Shown here in pieces: positions 22,676-34,125 of a stretch of DNA of 64,000 nt; position 1 is the first letter of the stretch, and each line of letters starts with the position of its first letter. A program made the translations under genes and the position numbers. Under the pieces are notes generated by a model. That model searched no databases, had not been told where the DNA came from, and was given only the letters and a program-made list of their open reading frames with translations. This DNA comes from Petaurus breviceps papuanus (Eukaryota > Chordata > Mammalia > Diprotodontia > Petauridae). The DNA lies in assembly GCA_028583685.1 (NCBI GenBank), contig JAMXIF010000003.1, positions 72,857,817 through 72,921,816 on the forward strand, read 5' to 3'.

Positions 22676-22847
22676 GAAGAAGGAAAGGAGAAGGAAAAAG
22701 AGAAGGAAGGGAGGAAGGAAATGGAAGAAAAGAGGAAGGAAGGAAGGAAGGAAGGAAGGAAGGAAGGAAGGAAGGAAGGAGGAAGGAAGGAAGGAAGGAA
22801 GGAAGGAAGGAAGGAAGGAAGGAAGGAAGGAAGGAAAAGAAAGAAAT
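22676..22847. repeat. (GGAA)n microsatellite
   Basis: Imperfect GGAA/GAAA units from 22676; nearly perfect from about 22733 to 22836. Confidence 0.98.
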
Positions 22848-22849
22848 GC

Positions 22850-24505
22850 TTATGGTTGCTGAATGCTAAAAATGGTAACTAGCATGTATGTATTGGGTCC
22901 ATTCTTCACAACTCCAATGCTTTTGAGGTTCTGATGGAAGAACCAAACACTAATACATAGTTAGAGAATGAGGTTAACAGCTGATGCGAGAGCAAGTCAG
23001 GTTTATGTGTATTTCAATTAAAACCACAAGTCAAGTACAAATAAGAGAAAATAAGCAAGGGGAACTAATTTAATGTTGCTTAGAATTAATTTCATTCCAG
23101 CCCCACACTGTTATTGGAATTAGGGGGCTCCCCAAACCCACCCATCTTTGTGAGTTTTTTAGTTTTTGCTCATTAGATCATTGTGAACAACTCATTATTG
23201 AAATGTTTACTGAGACACTCTCTGAAAAGAGCCAAACCTTTCTGTATAAAACAGTACACTGGAGACCTTAGAATGAAGGTTTGCTTACTGTACAGCTCTG
23301 CCATCTTATGGGAAAGATGAGAAGTTCCTCAAGTGCTTAATTATTTTTGCTTTTAAATTTTCTTTTTATTTTTTCTAATAATAATCATTTATTTATCTCT
23401 TTCCCTCCTGCTTCCCCACCCCACCCCCCACCATGGAAAAAGGCAAAACAAAAACAGAATCTCAATGTCCATTTGACTTTATTTTTAAATGAAGATCTTT
23501 TTTTCAGAGAGCATAGTAATAAAGGTATTTCCCTTCCTGTCTATTTAGACCAGTTTTTAACTTCCTCGCTTTAAAACAGCAGAAATCCCAGCAAGTCTGT
23601 TGATAGTTAGAAGCTCCTCTATTCCATATTACCCCTGACAAAAATATTTCTGCTTTTCTGATACTGGTACTTGTCAAGCCTCATTGAAAATATATTGGGG
23701 AATGTCAAATGTGGGTCTAGCTTTCCACAGTTCTTTAACCACCAAACAGTAAGACTTTATGATGAATCTCTTTCTTTTGGATGGACTTGAGACATGCTAA
23801 GCTCTCCATGAATTGGGAAAGTCGTATTGACTTGTTTCTGGAACACTCTTATGTGACTATTGATGGACTGTGGAAAATAATTGTCTTTTTTTCTTGTAAA
23901 CTTGTATCCAGATTTCTTTGCATAGTTTGTTTTTTACATGGTGTGTATGTATGTGTGCTGTGTGTATGTGTGTATAATACCATGTATATTATACTCACAT
24001 TCAAATAAGATCAGAAAATGTTATGTATGGAAATACTATGTACATATTTTTATGTCTCTATGGACCCCTTGATTCTGGGGACAATGGAACAATAAGTTAG
24101 AGAAACAGAATTATTCTTTTCAACTATGAATAAAATCTACATTGAAGTAGAAAGTGGTTGTTGCTGTTTTCAGAATGCTAACACATGCATTGTTTCTGTC
24201 GTTGTTTTCCTGATACTTATGTTTATCTGGATGAATGGAAAATGCTTTGGGCAGAAACTGAACCTAACTATAATCAACAACTTAAATACCAGGTAAATGT
24301 TTTGTATTTTAAATTTTTCCACTGCCCTGGGTTATTTTCTAAAAATGTTTTACCCTGTATCAAAATAAGTATTATGTATTGGAAAAAGGAGATCCATGAT
24401 TCCTTTGATTTGTGGGCATTCTCAGTGAAGAAATTTCCTGACTTCCTTCTACCAATGCAGACAAGCAACTGCTCTGAATCTTATGATTTTAGAGGGTAAT
24501 GCTAC
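22850..24505. other. Mostly unassigned
   Basis: No gene supported. 23345-23465 (C-rich CCCACCCCACCCCCCACC after a T-rich tract) may be a short minus-strand L1 3' fragment. 23935-23985 is a TG-rich tract. An AATAAA at 24129 has no gene context. Confidence 0.4.
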
Positions 24506-24650
24506 TGTCTAAGTCACTAGAAGTGCCTTAAGTGACTTGTCCAGGGTCATATAGACAGTATGTGTCAGAGGTGAGATTTAAACCCAGGTCTTATTAACTT
24601 TATACACTAGCTTTCTCATCTACTATTGCCACTTTGATCCTCTACATGTT
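24505..24650 (-). repeat. CORE-SINE fragment
   Basis: TTAAGTGACTTGTCCAGGGT, CATATAGACAGTATGTGTC and TTAAACCCAGGTCTTATTAA. Confidence 0.75.
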
Positions 24651-24709
24651 ATTACTAATCACCATATGTATTCGTATAATGCATATTAGTAGCAACAATT
24701 AGTATAATA

Positions 24710-24905
24710 TATTAGTAATAATAATAATCTACATTTATAAAGGACTTTAAAAGTTACAAAACTTTCCTCAAAACTCTGGCAGGGATATAGTTCAGTCTCC
24801 CCCATTTTAAAGATAAGAAGAGCAAGGGATAAAGAGGTGATGTTCAGGGAAGACTTGGAACCTAGGCCTCTTGAATCCAACACCAGGTATCCTTCATAGT
24901 CAAGG
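24710..24905 (-). repeat. CORE-SINE (MIR/THER-like)
   Basis: Degenerate reverse-complement: TCTACATTTATAAAGGACTT, CCCCCATTTTAAAGATAAGA, GAACCTAGGCCTCTTGAATC. Confidence 0.65.
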
Positions 24906-25350
24906 TTTCAAGGAACTAAAGTGGTGTTTTCCAAAACCATGATTACTATGACAATGATATCCAAGGTCCAAAAATTCAACTATATACCATAGATTCATAG
25001 TGATTTAAAGCTGGAAGGGACCTAAAAGAACAAATGTTTTTTCTAGAGTTGTCATTTAATGGATTACCCTATTTATAATAATAAATATCACCTTTCTTTT
25101 CTAACTCTGAAAACTGAATTTTCAAAAGACCTTCTAAAATGTCAGAATATCAAAATCAAAGGACAGATGATTAAGTATAAAATAGCTTATAGGTTGTGCT
25201 GGGTTTTTTTTTTAATCTGAATGCAGTTCTTTTATATACTGAATAACAATAAAATAAGAGATCAGTGAAGATGAAAATTAGTAAAAATATTTTTATCTGA
25301 ATTAAAAGAAAAGTTTAAAAAGAAACCCTTTACAGGAAATACACTGAATA
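24905..25350. other. No recognised feature
   Basis: AT-rich unassigned sequence. Confidence 0.4.
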
Positions 25351-25463
25351 AGGAAATATAATATATGTGTGTGTGTGTATATAATATATGTAGTATATTC
25401 ATATTTATTTAATTAATTAATTAAATTTAATTTCATATTTTAATTATATATACCCAGTAGACC
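25350..25463. repeat. AT-rich and TG simple sequence
   Basis: (TG)n, then TATATAATATATG, then AATTAATTAATTAAATT. Confidence 0.85.
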
Positions 25464-25474
25464 TTATCTATTTT

Positions 25475-25628
25475 TTTAAAGCAATTGGGGTTAAGTAACT
25501 TGCTCAAGGTTACACGGCCAGTTATTTCTGGGTGTGGTGCTAAGTATCTGAGCCCAGATTCGATCTCCAGGTCATCCCGACACTGGGGCCAGTGCTCTTA
25601 CTCGCTGTGCTACCTGGACACCCCAACG
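25475..25628 (-). repeat. WSINE-like SINE with target duplication
   Basis: Reverse-complement SINE (GGGGTTAAGTAACTTGCTCA, TACACGGCCAGTTATTTCTG, GTGCTCTTACTCGCTG). TTATCTATTTT lies at 25464-25474 and 25629-25639. It belongs to the subfamily with GAGTAAGAGCA in the head, like 15483-15639 and 20393-20700. Confidence 0.92.
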
Positions 25629-25639
25629 TTATCTATTTT

Positions 25640-26260
25640 CTAAGGATCACTCTGGTCAATTACAGAAAGGTTCATCACCAAAACAGTACACTAAGAGGAT
25701 GAATTCTTTGGCCATAGTCACCCATGAAAAAACAAAAATTCTGAATGCTCCTAATTCCTCACCTTCCACTTACATGGTTTTTGATGGCAAAGCAGTGGGA
25801 AGGGGAACAGAGGGTGCTGCAAAGTGCACAAGTGACCTGTATTTGTTAAACAGACAAATAATTCTTTAGTTTCAAAGATAACTCATTTTGAATGATTAGT
25901 CTACATTCAGGTTTCAGAGAATAGGGTGTAAGTGTTGGAGGGCAGGACACTCGATGCGGGGAGGTGGGGGTGATGGGAGGAGAGACAGGAATCAAATTCT
26001 ACCAGTGGAAAGGGCATGTTCCAGGACCTTCTAACCAAGATCTCCTAGAGATAAGGTAATGCATCAGGGACCTCATAGAAGTTTTCATTCAAGAAGAATG
26101 GGTAGCTCAGGGGACATTGTACCCTGGGCAAGGGAGATGTTGCTTGGGACATGGCCTCTGAGCAAGCATAAGGGAAAAGTGAGTCTCAAATTTTCTTTCC
26201 AATCTGGCTCTCCTCTAATGTGGAGTTAAGTGAAGGAGGGCAAGTTTAGCTTTGTACTCT
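25640..26260. other. No recognised feature
   Basis: Mixed-composition unique-looking sequence with a G-rich patch near 25955-25985; no gene. Confidence 0.4.
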
Positions 26261-26262
26261 CT

Positions 26263-26350
26263 CTCTCTGTATATACATATATATATATGCATGTGTACAT
26301 GTATGTGTCTATATATGTATGTATATACACACATACATGTGTGTATAATA
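26263..26350. repeat. CT and TATA/TG simple repeats
   Basis: CTCTCTCTCT followed by alternating TATATATG/TGTATG sequence. Confidence 0.9.
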
Positions 26351-26639
26351 TGCAACCCAAGCCTCAAAACCCATTGGTATGGGCATCACTCATCATTGAA
26401 AGAGATTGATTGCTTAGTGCTCCCTGCTTACATGAGGGGCAGAGTTGCTGAAAGCTAGTGAGAAGAGATATACTGATCTTCCAGCTTCCAGTTTCAAGAG
26501 AGGACACCCAGGTGCAACCTCCCTTCAACCTGAAGGGAGAGGAAGATTCTATGAAGAAGCCAACATGTACAGGACCTCGCCCTCTAATCATGTCTTTATT
26601 ACCTGTTTTTTTCAAGGAACTTTACCTTGGGAGATATGG

Positions 26640-26641
<2 letters not shown>

Positions 26642-26702
<61 letters not shown>
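26642..26702. repeat. (CT)n microsatellite running into a gap
   Basis: About 30 perfect CT units, cut by the gap. Confidence 0.98.
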
Positions 26703-26802
26703 NNNNNNNNNNNNNNNNNNNNNNNNNNNNNNNNNNNNNNNNNNNNNNNNNNNNNNNNNNNNNNNNNNNNNNNNNNNNNNNNNNNNNNNNNNNNNNNNNN
26801 NN
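26703..26802. other. Assembly gap (100 N)
   Basis: Exactly 100 unknown bases directly after a (CT)n tract. The size is conventional, so the true length is unknown. Confidence 0.99.
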
Positions 26803-27136
26803 TTGTCTTTTTATGCTATAGCTTTGCATAAATGAATGTATTCGCTATTTCTATGTGTGTTCACTGTGGAATTGGCAATTGGTGGTAAAGGTGTCCAGTC
26901 TTGGATATACAGCTTGGGACTCTCCTCCCTCATTAAGCAATCAAGAGTATAACTTAACCCTAAAAATTACTTCTCCTAGACTAACAATATTATAGGGAAC
27001 AGATAGACATAATTTCAGTGCAGTTATCCCTCTCACTGGGGAGAGCAGAGTAGCCAGCCTCCCAATCTTCTGCTTACCTTCTCTAACAGGAATCAAAGTC
27101 ATCTTGGAAAAGGGTAGGGGTAGAGGATAGTCTAGC
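26803..27136. other. No recognised feature
   Basis: Unique-looking sequence to the right of the assembly gap. Confidence 0.4.
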
Positions 27137-27283
27137 AGGGGAGGGGAACCTGCAGCCTTAAGGCCACATGTGGCCTTCTAGTGCAGCCTTTTGACTGAAT
27201 CCTAGAGGATTTGTTCTGTAAAATTTGTATTCAGTCAAAAGGCTGCACTTAAGGACCTAGAAGGCCACAGGTCCCCCACACCT
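27137..27283. mobile_element. Palindromic hAT-like MITE
   Basis: The left arm reads GGGAACCTGCAGCC ... TGCAGCCTTTTGACTGAAT; the right arm reads ATTCAGTCAAAAGGCTGCA ... AGAAGGCCACAGGTCCCCC. The arms pair over about 55 bp with a small loop. The CAGGGG-like start suggests a hAT-type non-autonomous element. No transposase is present, and the 8-bp target duplication was not confirmed. Confidence 0.7.
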
Positions 27284-27384
27284 ATTTTTGTCTCTGTGAG
27301 TCTCATCCAGATAGAGATAGACTAATGTGGACACACATAATCTACATGGGCAAGACAAAACAGCCCTACCCCACCCTTTATAGA

Positions 27385-27490
27385 CAAATGGATGGATAGA
27401 TAGATGGAGCTATATCTGTCTCTATCTCTCTACATCACTCTATCATCTAGCTAGCTAGCAAGAGATTAGATATAGATATAGATATGTATA
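27385..27490. repeat. GATA-type simple repeats
   Basis: GGATGGATAGATAGATGG, TCTCTCTATC-type and AGATATAGATATAGATAT tracts next to each other. Confidence 0.85.
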
Positions 27491-28420
27491 CCCACTCACA
27501 CATATCTTTCTATTTCCTTCTGTCCTACTTCGATGTCTCTTTCCTTTCTCTCTCCTGTTCTTACTTTCTTACAGGTATCCTTAGCTTCAAGTAAGGCCCA
27601 TTAGACCTAGGACTGATATATAATCCATTGTAACTTTCCTTAGAAGAATAATTTTTTGCCTTATAGGTTTAGGAGTATTGTTAAGTGTTTCATGAATCAT
27701 TGTGATAGATTTATATGTTCATTACTGAATTATATATTCCCCTGTAGTCTAAGTATTTCAAGTTATAAATGGAATGTCTCTTACTGAACACTAAATGTCT
27801 TTGTTTTGTGAGGTACATTATTGCTCACACTCTTTGTACAAGATCTAAAAAGATCCCAGAAGTACTGAGATGCAGCCAGTATGTTAAGAAACCCACTTGT
27901 GCAATAAGGGCAGAAAAAGTAAGCAAAACCTCAAAGCTGTTACATTTGCCAGTAGGTGACTGAATCACTGGCAAGGAGACCCATTACCTCACCTGTAAAC
28001 TGTAGTTCTTGGCTTTGAAGTGAGATATTCAGTTCCCAGATTGCAGCATGTATATAAACCTCAATTTCAAACAGACAGACAATATGTGATACAGATATCC
28101 TATTCAGTTCTAAGATGCTGCCTGTCAGATATGTATTAGGGAGTTAGCCAACTGTGAATTCAGCATGCATTACCAGATAGGGGAAACTAATATGGTGGCA
28201 GATGTCCTCTCTTGTAGGACTCAAAGGTCTGAAACTATGGTAACATCATTGGTATCAGCCATAGTGATAAGATAGCACAAAAAAAGATGGTCTGTGAACA
28301 CATAGGCTGCTAACATGAAAGCATAGCTGACATTTTGGATTTGCACAGGAGAGTAATCTAAATTTTGTGACATAAATTTTGTTGTTTTGAACCAAAACAA
28401 ACCTTCTTGCTTCAGTTCCC
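27490..28420. other. No recognised feature
   Basis: Pyrimidine-rich at the left, then unassigned unique-looking sequence; no coding potential. Confidence 0.4.
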
Positions 28421-29290
28421 AATCAATAAGCATTTATCAAGCATCTTCTTACGATGCTTGTCACTGTACTAAAAGCTAGGTATACAAGGGAAAGTAATGA
28501 ATAAATAAATAAATAGATGAATGAATGAATGAATGAACTGAATGAACCGACTCTGTCCTGCTACCATTGGGTGAGGGACAATAGAGGAATGAATGAATGA
28601 ATGAATGGATGAATGAATGAATGAAAGAAAGAAAGAAACAAAAATCAATCACTGCTCTCTAGGTTCTCATGGCCCAACTTATAATGGGGGAGACAAAGGA
28701 GATATGTGCAGAATAAATTGGAAATAATCAAAAGAGGGAGGGTACTTGCATCAAGGGAGATTGGGAAAAGGTTTTTGTATAAGGTTGAATTTTACTTAGC
28801 ATTCAATAAACCAAAGGAAACAAGAAAATAGAGATGAAGAGAGTGAACATTCCAGGCATGGGGAACAGTCAGTAAAGATGCCTACAGATGAAAGATGGAG
28901 TGTTTTGTAGGAGGAATAGCAAAGAGGGTGGTGTCACTGGATCATAGAGTGCAGGGAGGTAGTCATGTATAAAAAGACTGGAACCATAGGAAGAAGTAAG
29001 GTTATGGAGAGCTTTGAATACCAGAGGATTTTATATTCAATCTTAGAAATCACAGGGAGTATAAATCACAGCGGATCGAATAGGGAGTGACATGATCAGA
29101 CCTTTAATTTAGGAGGATTAAATTGATAGCTGAATGGAAGATAAATTGGTGTGGAGAAAAACCGGCCCAGGGAAATCAAACAACATGGCTATTGCGATAG
29201 TCTAGGCATGAGATGATAAGGGTCAATGTCAAGGTGTTAACAATGTCAGAGGAGAGAAAGGGATATTTACAAGTCATGTTCTGATGGTGA
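28420..29290 (+). mobile_element. Old LINE 3' end, long copy with microsatellites
   Basis: Begins CAATAAGCATTTATCAAGCA. After the AATG repeats it continues with GGCCCAACTTATAATGGGGG, GAGATATGTGCAGAATAAAT, TTCCAGGCATGGGGAACAGT, GGTTATGGAGAGCTTTGAAT and ACCAGAGGATTTTATATTC, then GCGATAGTCTAGGCATGAG near 29195. The family is the same as at 36.0 kb. Confidence 0.65.
28498..28638. repeat. (AATA)n/(AATG)n microsatellites, two arrays
   Basis: AATAAATA then AATGAATG arrays at 28498-28545 and 28588-28638, the second ending in AAAGAAAG, separated by about 40 bp. Confidence 0.95.
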
Positions 29291-29454
29291 AATTTCTACC
29301 CTCCCGCCAGGCATTCCTTTCTACTATCCTGATATCATTGGTGGTGCCTGTAGTACATGTGGCTGGGACAGCTCTATACAGAGCATATGTAAAATAAACA
29401 AAAGTGATTTGGGTGGGAGATACCAACAACTCTGGGAATCTGGAAACTTCTTCT

Positions 29455-29625
29455 CAATTAATCAATCACCAAACATTTATTAAGTGCCTACAATATGCCA
29501 GGAATTATGGGATACTAAAGTAAAAGACAGTCCCTGCCCTTAAGGAGTTCACAAACAATATGCAAACAAATGTATGAAGCAAGATAGGAGCCACTGAAGG
29601 TTCTTGGTGTTCAGACTTTAGGAAT
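29455..29625 (+). mobile_element. Old LINE 3'-end fragment
   Basis: AATCAATCACCAAACATTTA, TTAAGTGCCTACAATATGCC, CAGTCCCTGCCCTTAAGG and AGTTCACAAACAATATGC: start of the same LINE tail family. Confidence 0.65.
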
Positions 29626-30318
29626 ATGTGGGGACAGATTAGAGAGAAGCAGTCTATGCATGTGACCACAATGTAATGACAACTCTCAACAGGGGAAAAT
29701 TAATGGAGGCAAGAGGAGTGTCCAGAAGAGAGAACCCTGCACAGATAAGGGAGAGGAGAGGCACAAGTGACTGACTAGGCACCTGGAGCAAACAGCAGAA
29801 TGATTGGGGAAGTGGTAGAGAATAGAGGAATTGACAGCATCCAGGCATATAAACAAAGAGTTTGGTGGACTGCAAGTGGCCACACCAGGAGGGTACAGCA
29901 AATGCCTCAGCAGAGACTTCTGGCAATACTGATCTGTAATACCACTGATGTCATTTGGACTGACTGTCCTGCTACTGTTAGGTTAGGGACAGGAGAGGAA
30001 TTAAATAAAAAACAGACTTATACTCCTGGGAGAAATTTGGAGAGGATGGTCATTTGACATAGGTACCAAATATACTTCAACTTAAATGTTTTTTTTTATT
30101 TACTTTACTATGCTGTTTTGATTAAATGCCCTCTTTTCAGTCTGATTTCATGTGTTTTTTCCGGATATGATCTGGCAGGGCCATTGGTGAGAGTAAATGA
30201 GCTGAACAGTTATATGTGAGAAGCCATCCCAGGATTGAAAACCTAGTCTGTATGAACTCAGAAATGAAGATCTGGGTCATGTGTTATACTGTGGGGTATG
30301 AGGGATTTTCTAAATGTA
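29625..30318. other. No recognised feature
   Basis: Purine-rich unassigned sequence; short open frames on both strands without motifs. Confidence 0.4.
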
Positions 30319-30323
30319 CTCAG

Positions 30324-31743
30324 TATAAAGCCAAGCATGAACAACTTTCCAGAGGACTGCTGCTGTGAACAGCTTCAAGATTCTGATTACATAGTATAGT
30401 GAACTCTGTATTAATTCAGCATTAAATTAAGGCAAAATATTCACAGAAATCAAAGTACAGCATTCACAATGTTATGACATAACCACTTGTCACTAAAATA
30501 GCCACATTGTTTTCACCAAATTAGACACGTAGTTTTAAACAAAATACAATCATTTAGTAACTCAATCATTTAGAAAGTCCTTAATTTTGGACACAAAGTA
30601 CAAAGGTCAAGGTTCTCCACATCTTGGTCACATTGTCTTAACCTCTCAGTCAAAAAGTCTCCTTTCTTCTTAATTGGAGATTAGTTTCCAGTCATCCTTA
30701 ATTCAATCATCCTGAAAAGGCACAGGATACAGAGTACAAAGTCCTCCACCCCTAGGTCACGGTAAATCATGATCTTCTTGGTTTTCATTAAATACCCAAG
30801 GAGAGGTCTTTACATCTTGACTCTAGGCAGGCCCTCACCTTCTATGGTTTCTCTTCCATGGTCCCAGCTCCTGCCTGAATCTACCCAACTATCACCTGAG
30901 TTCAAAGGCATACAGCTCTCAGTTCCTTGTCCAGCTCCTTGTGAAGTTCCTGTTCCATATTAAAGCTCGCAGTGTCTAGTCTGCCTCAAGTCCTTCACAG
31001 TTTCTGTTCCTGGGAAGACAAAGCTTAACAAAGCCACAATAACATTCATTCACATTGCCAGCATCCTCATCAATCCACTTTCTGCCTGTGAAATCAACAT
31101 AAACCCAACCAAAAGGTCTGAGGAATCAACAGAAATCATAAGTATAGTCCCAGGACCTCTGAAAATGTCAGTAATACCCTCCTCCAGGATTTCTGTAAAC
31201 ATACAAGAAAATCCTCTTTCTGGGCTTCTGAACCAAGAGTAAGGTCCCAGGGCTTCTGTAACAACAGCAACATCAACAGACAAATCTAACAAAGTAACAT
31301 CAAAACAGACAGACAAAGTACTGGTTCCACAGTCATGCTTCTTCCCAGTTCTCCTCTCTTCTCATTTCTCAGTTCTTCTCAATTTTCTTCTCAGCTCTTC
31401 TCAGCTCTCAGTTCAGTTCTCAGTTCTCCACTCTGCCACCACAAGTTGTGTTCTCCATTCTGTTCTCAATTTGTAACAGTTCTCAGAAGATCCCAGGATC
31501 CTAGAAGTTCTGTCTCTCTCAGCAGTTCTGGCTCTCTAGCTTGGGCTTTTCCTTATATATGGTATTAGCTCCTCCCTGTTCTGCCCCTTCCTGTTACATC
31601 AACAACTTCCTCCTACTGTGGGATTCACAAGCTCTGGATCTTAATACTTGATACAATTATGAACTTGAAACAAGGTGCTAAGTACCTGTTTGATTGCCAA
31701 CACAAGGGGCAGGGAAGATCTTGAAATCCCCATTACCATTACA
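30324..31743 (-). mobile_element. Solo LTR (about 1420 bp) with internal tandem array
   Basis: End to end related to 39807-40848: GGACTGCTGCTGTGAACAGC at the left, CTTATATATGG (TATATAAGG on the minus strand) near 31555, and CCATTACA at the right. The flanks CTCAG and CCCAG form a 5-bp duplication with one difference. The longer size is partly due to a CTCAGTTCT-type degenerate array at about 31330-31440. No internal region is present, and each of the two copies has its own flanking duplication, so they are separate solo LTRs rather than one provirus. Confidence 0.8.
31330..31440. repeat. Degenerate tandem repeat inside the LTR
   Basis: Variants of TTCTCAGTTCTTCTCAG and CAGTTCTCAG recur about eight times; the array is absent from the sister LTR at 40.6 kb. 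Confidence 0.75.
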
Positions 31744-31749
31744 CCCAGT

Positions 31750-32450
31750 ATGTTTTGAATCCCTGCCCCATTGTGAAACTAGGGACCTCTAAATTCAACT
31801 TGATTCTGGACATTCAGTTTTTATCATGCTGACTCCTGAGCAAAGAATAACAGAGAAACAGTAACCACATTAGTTGGAATGGAAGCAGGAAAAACAACAA
31901 AAAATTAGACACACATTTTCCAAATAAGAACATTTCCCCTTCTCTACATTTATATAACCTGAAGAGGAAGCTTCTACTCCCCTTTGGTCCCCTTACTGCT
32001 ACCGGGGCAAAGCACAACCTCTGTTCATTCTCCTCATCTCTAATTTCCCAATCTGTCTCCCCCACTCTGCCCTCATTTTCTTCCATTCACCCTCTTCACA
32101 ATATGATTAGCTAGTTTAACTTCATACTATTCTCACCTTTGAATCTATTGCCCCTTGTCCTATCTCTCCTTATCCATTTCCAACCCCCAATTGTGAATTA
32201 GCCCCCACCATTTGCTTCCTTATTACTTACGGACATTTATGGTCACTAGAAGGAATCACACAAGTCATTATAAGTGGCTCTATTACAAATTTAAATTACC
32301 TTTTCTCAGTAGGGCCTTTACTATCTTATCTACTTAACTATCTTTTTAGTCCACTCTATCCTACTTTTTTGTGCTCCCTATATTACCTTTTCCAAATCTC
32401 TTCTCTGCACAAACCATTTATATGTTCCCTCTTCCTTCCCTCTCATCAAA
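31750..32450. other. No recognised feature
   Basis: Pyrimidine-rich unassigned sequence. No gene or clear repeat. Confidence 0.4.
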
Positions 32451-32454
32451 GGAC

Positions 32455-32525
32455 TGAGGCAATAACCTTGGGCAAGTTACTTAACCCCTCCTGCCCTCCA
32501 AAAAGGCAAAAAAAAAAATACTGAG
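32455..32525 (+). repeat. WSINE-like SINE, 3' part only
   Basis: ACCTTGGGCAAGTTACTTAA then CCCCTCCTGCCCTCCAAAAA and an A-run. ACTGAGGC on both sides may be a target duplication of a 5'-truncated insertion. Confidence 0.7.
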
Positions 32526-32587
32526 GCCATACTTCATGACCTCTCTGTTCCTCCTAATTCTATGCCTAAAATCCCCTAAGCATCAAC

Positions 32588-32589
<2 letters not shown>

Positions 32590-32633
<44 letters not shown>
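32590..32633. repeat. (CA)n microsatellite
   Basis: About 22 perfect CA units. Confidence 0.98.
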
Positions 32634-32634
<1 letters not shown>

Positions 32635-33057
32635 CATTCTCTCCTTCTTTATGCCAGGATTTGAGGAAAAGGTAAACACTTCTTGCCAACGTCAATTCCT
32701 CAATGTGTATTTTTGATCTCATCTCCATCCCATCTCTTCCAGAAGCTTGCCTCTTTGTCCTCCCTCCCTTTAGTCTTCAGTTTCTCTTTATCTACTGTTA
32801 TACTTTGTTGTAGTATACAGACATGCCTAGATCTCTTTCTTCTTTCAAGACTTTTATTTGACCCTGCCATTCCCTAAAGCTATTGCTCATTATCTCTTCT
32901 CATTTTCACAGAAAATAAAAAAATAAATGTCATTGTTGTCTCCATTTCCTCACTTCTGAGAGAAATTATTATTTCTACCTCATATTAATAACTAATTATG
33001 GAATTGGAACTAAGATTTTTTTCCCCCTTACTACTTCCTCATTCAGAAATCAACCCC
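32634..33057. other. No recognised feature
   Basis: Pyrimidine-rich, possibly a degraded L2; nothing definite. Confidence 0.35.
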
Positions 33058-33531
33058 TGTAGTTTATTCAGGTGGCCTTTGAAGTACAGGACTGATAAAG
33101 AGATGGAAAGTTTAAATCTGATCAAAAGGTAAAGAAATTTTAGTTTAGGTGAATATATGGCAGCCTATTCTTGTTTCAGTCAGCCAGGTCTGAGTAGAGG
33201 TGGACCCCTTTGTGTCTAGATTGCCCTAAGTGGGGGATAAGTCTGGATAAGGGATAAGTCTCTTTGTCCAAGACTGAATGATCAGAGTCACGTCCACCAG
33301 CCCCTCTTTAGAATAAGTCCACCCCTTATTATAATATTCATTCTTTCATTATTAACCAGAGTTGATTTCTACCCTCAGGAACACCTACTCTTCCAAGGTC
33401 ATATTAGCATTGAGTGGGTTCAATGATTGGTCTTTGGTATTTAAGAGTTCCTTTGACCCATTAATCCACTTAGTGTAATTAATAAAATGATTATTTACTC
33501 AGAAAGTGTCTCTTAAACTTTATACATCACA
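33058..33531 (+). mobile_element. Possible solo LTR (about 474 bp)
   Basis: It starts TGTAG and ends CATCACA. GGTATTTAAGAG near 33437 could be a TATA box, and TTAATAAAATG near 33480 a poly(A) signal, in the right order for a plus-strand LTR. The flanking bases (ACCCC and CCTCC) are a poor duplication, so the ends are uncertain. If real it is a fossil with no internal region. Confidence 0.4.
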
Positions 33532-33654
33532 CCTCCCATTAAACCGACTTTTAATCCCATCAGTCACTTGAAACTACTCTTTCCTCAATGCTAGGTAGTG
33601 CCTTTCTTCTGAGATTCTTTCCAGTTGGTCTCATGTGTACCTAGTTGTTTGCAT

Positions 33655-33790
33655 GCTGTCTCCTTCATTAGTAAATGAGCTCCTGAAGAGCAGGGAATGT
33701 CTTCTGTCTTTCTTTTCATCCCGTGTTTAGCATAGTACCTGGCACATGGTAGATACATAATAAATGCTTGTTCATTTGACCTGATTGTTG
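33655..33790 (+). mobile_element. L2 LINE 3' end
   Basis: GTAAATGAGCTCCTGAAGAG, TACCTGGCACATGGTAGATA and ATAATAAATGCTTGTTCATT. Confidence 0.85.
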
Positions 33791-33854
33791 AATGTTACCA
33801 TTAATCTCTCCTCAACCCTCATTTTTCTTGACCTCTATGGTCCTCCTTCCTCTT

Positions 33855-34125
33855 CCTAACTATGAAAGACATGAGTATTCTGATCAGTGCAGTGACCAGC
33901 TATGATTCCATAGGCCTGATGGAGAAGCATGTTACGCACTCTCTGACAGAGAGATAATAGACTCAATATGCAGAATAATACATACATTTTTCGGCATGGC
34001 TAGTGTGGGAATTTGTTTTCCTTGACTATATGTATTTGTTCTGATGGGTTTGTTTTTTCTTTTTTTAATGGAAGGAAAGAAAATAAATCCTTATTAATCT
34101 GAAAAAAAATTAAATTAAAAAAGAA
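33855..34125 (+). mobile_element. L1 3' UTR fragment
   Basis: GATCAGTGCAGTGACCAGCT, ATGATTCCATAGGCCTGATG, TAATAGACTCAATATGCAG, TGTGGGAATTTGTTTTCCTT and an A-rich end match marsupial L1 3' ends. Confidence 0.7.

Noticed and set aside
22644-22862. Lys/Arg/Glu/Gly-rich open frame
   Set aside because: Translation of a (GGAA)n microsatellite.
24185-24499. 104-codon plus-strand open frame with a matching shorter minus-strand frame
   Set aside because: No motif; considered as a terminal exon of a neighbouring gene such as NKAIN3 but it does not match what I know of that protein.
26445-26835. Open frames spanning the 100-N gap
   Set aside because: They read through a (CT)n tract and unknown bases, so they are artefacts.
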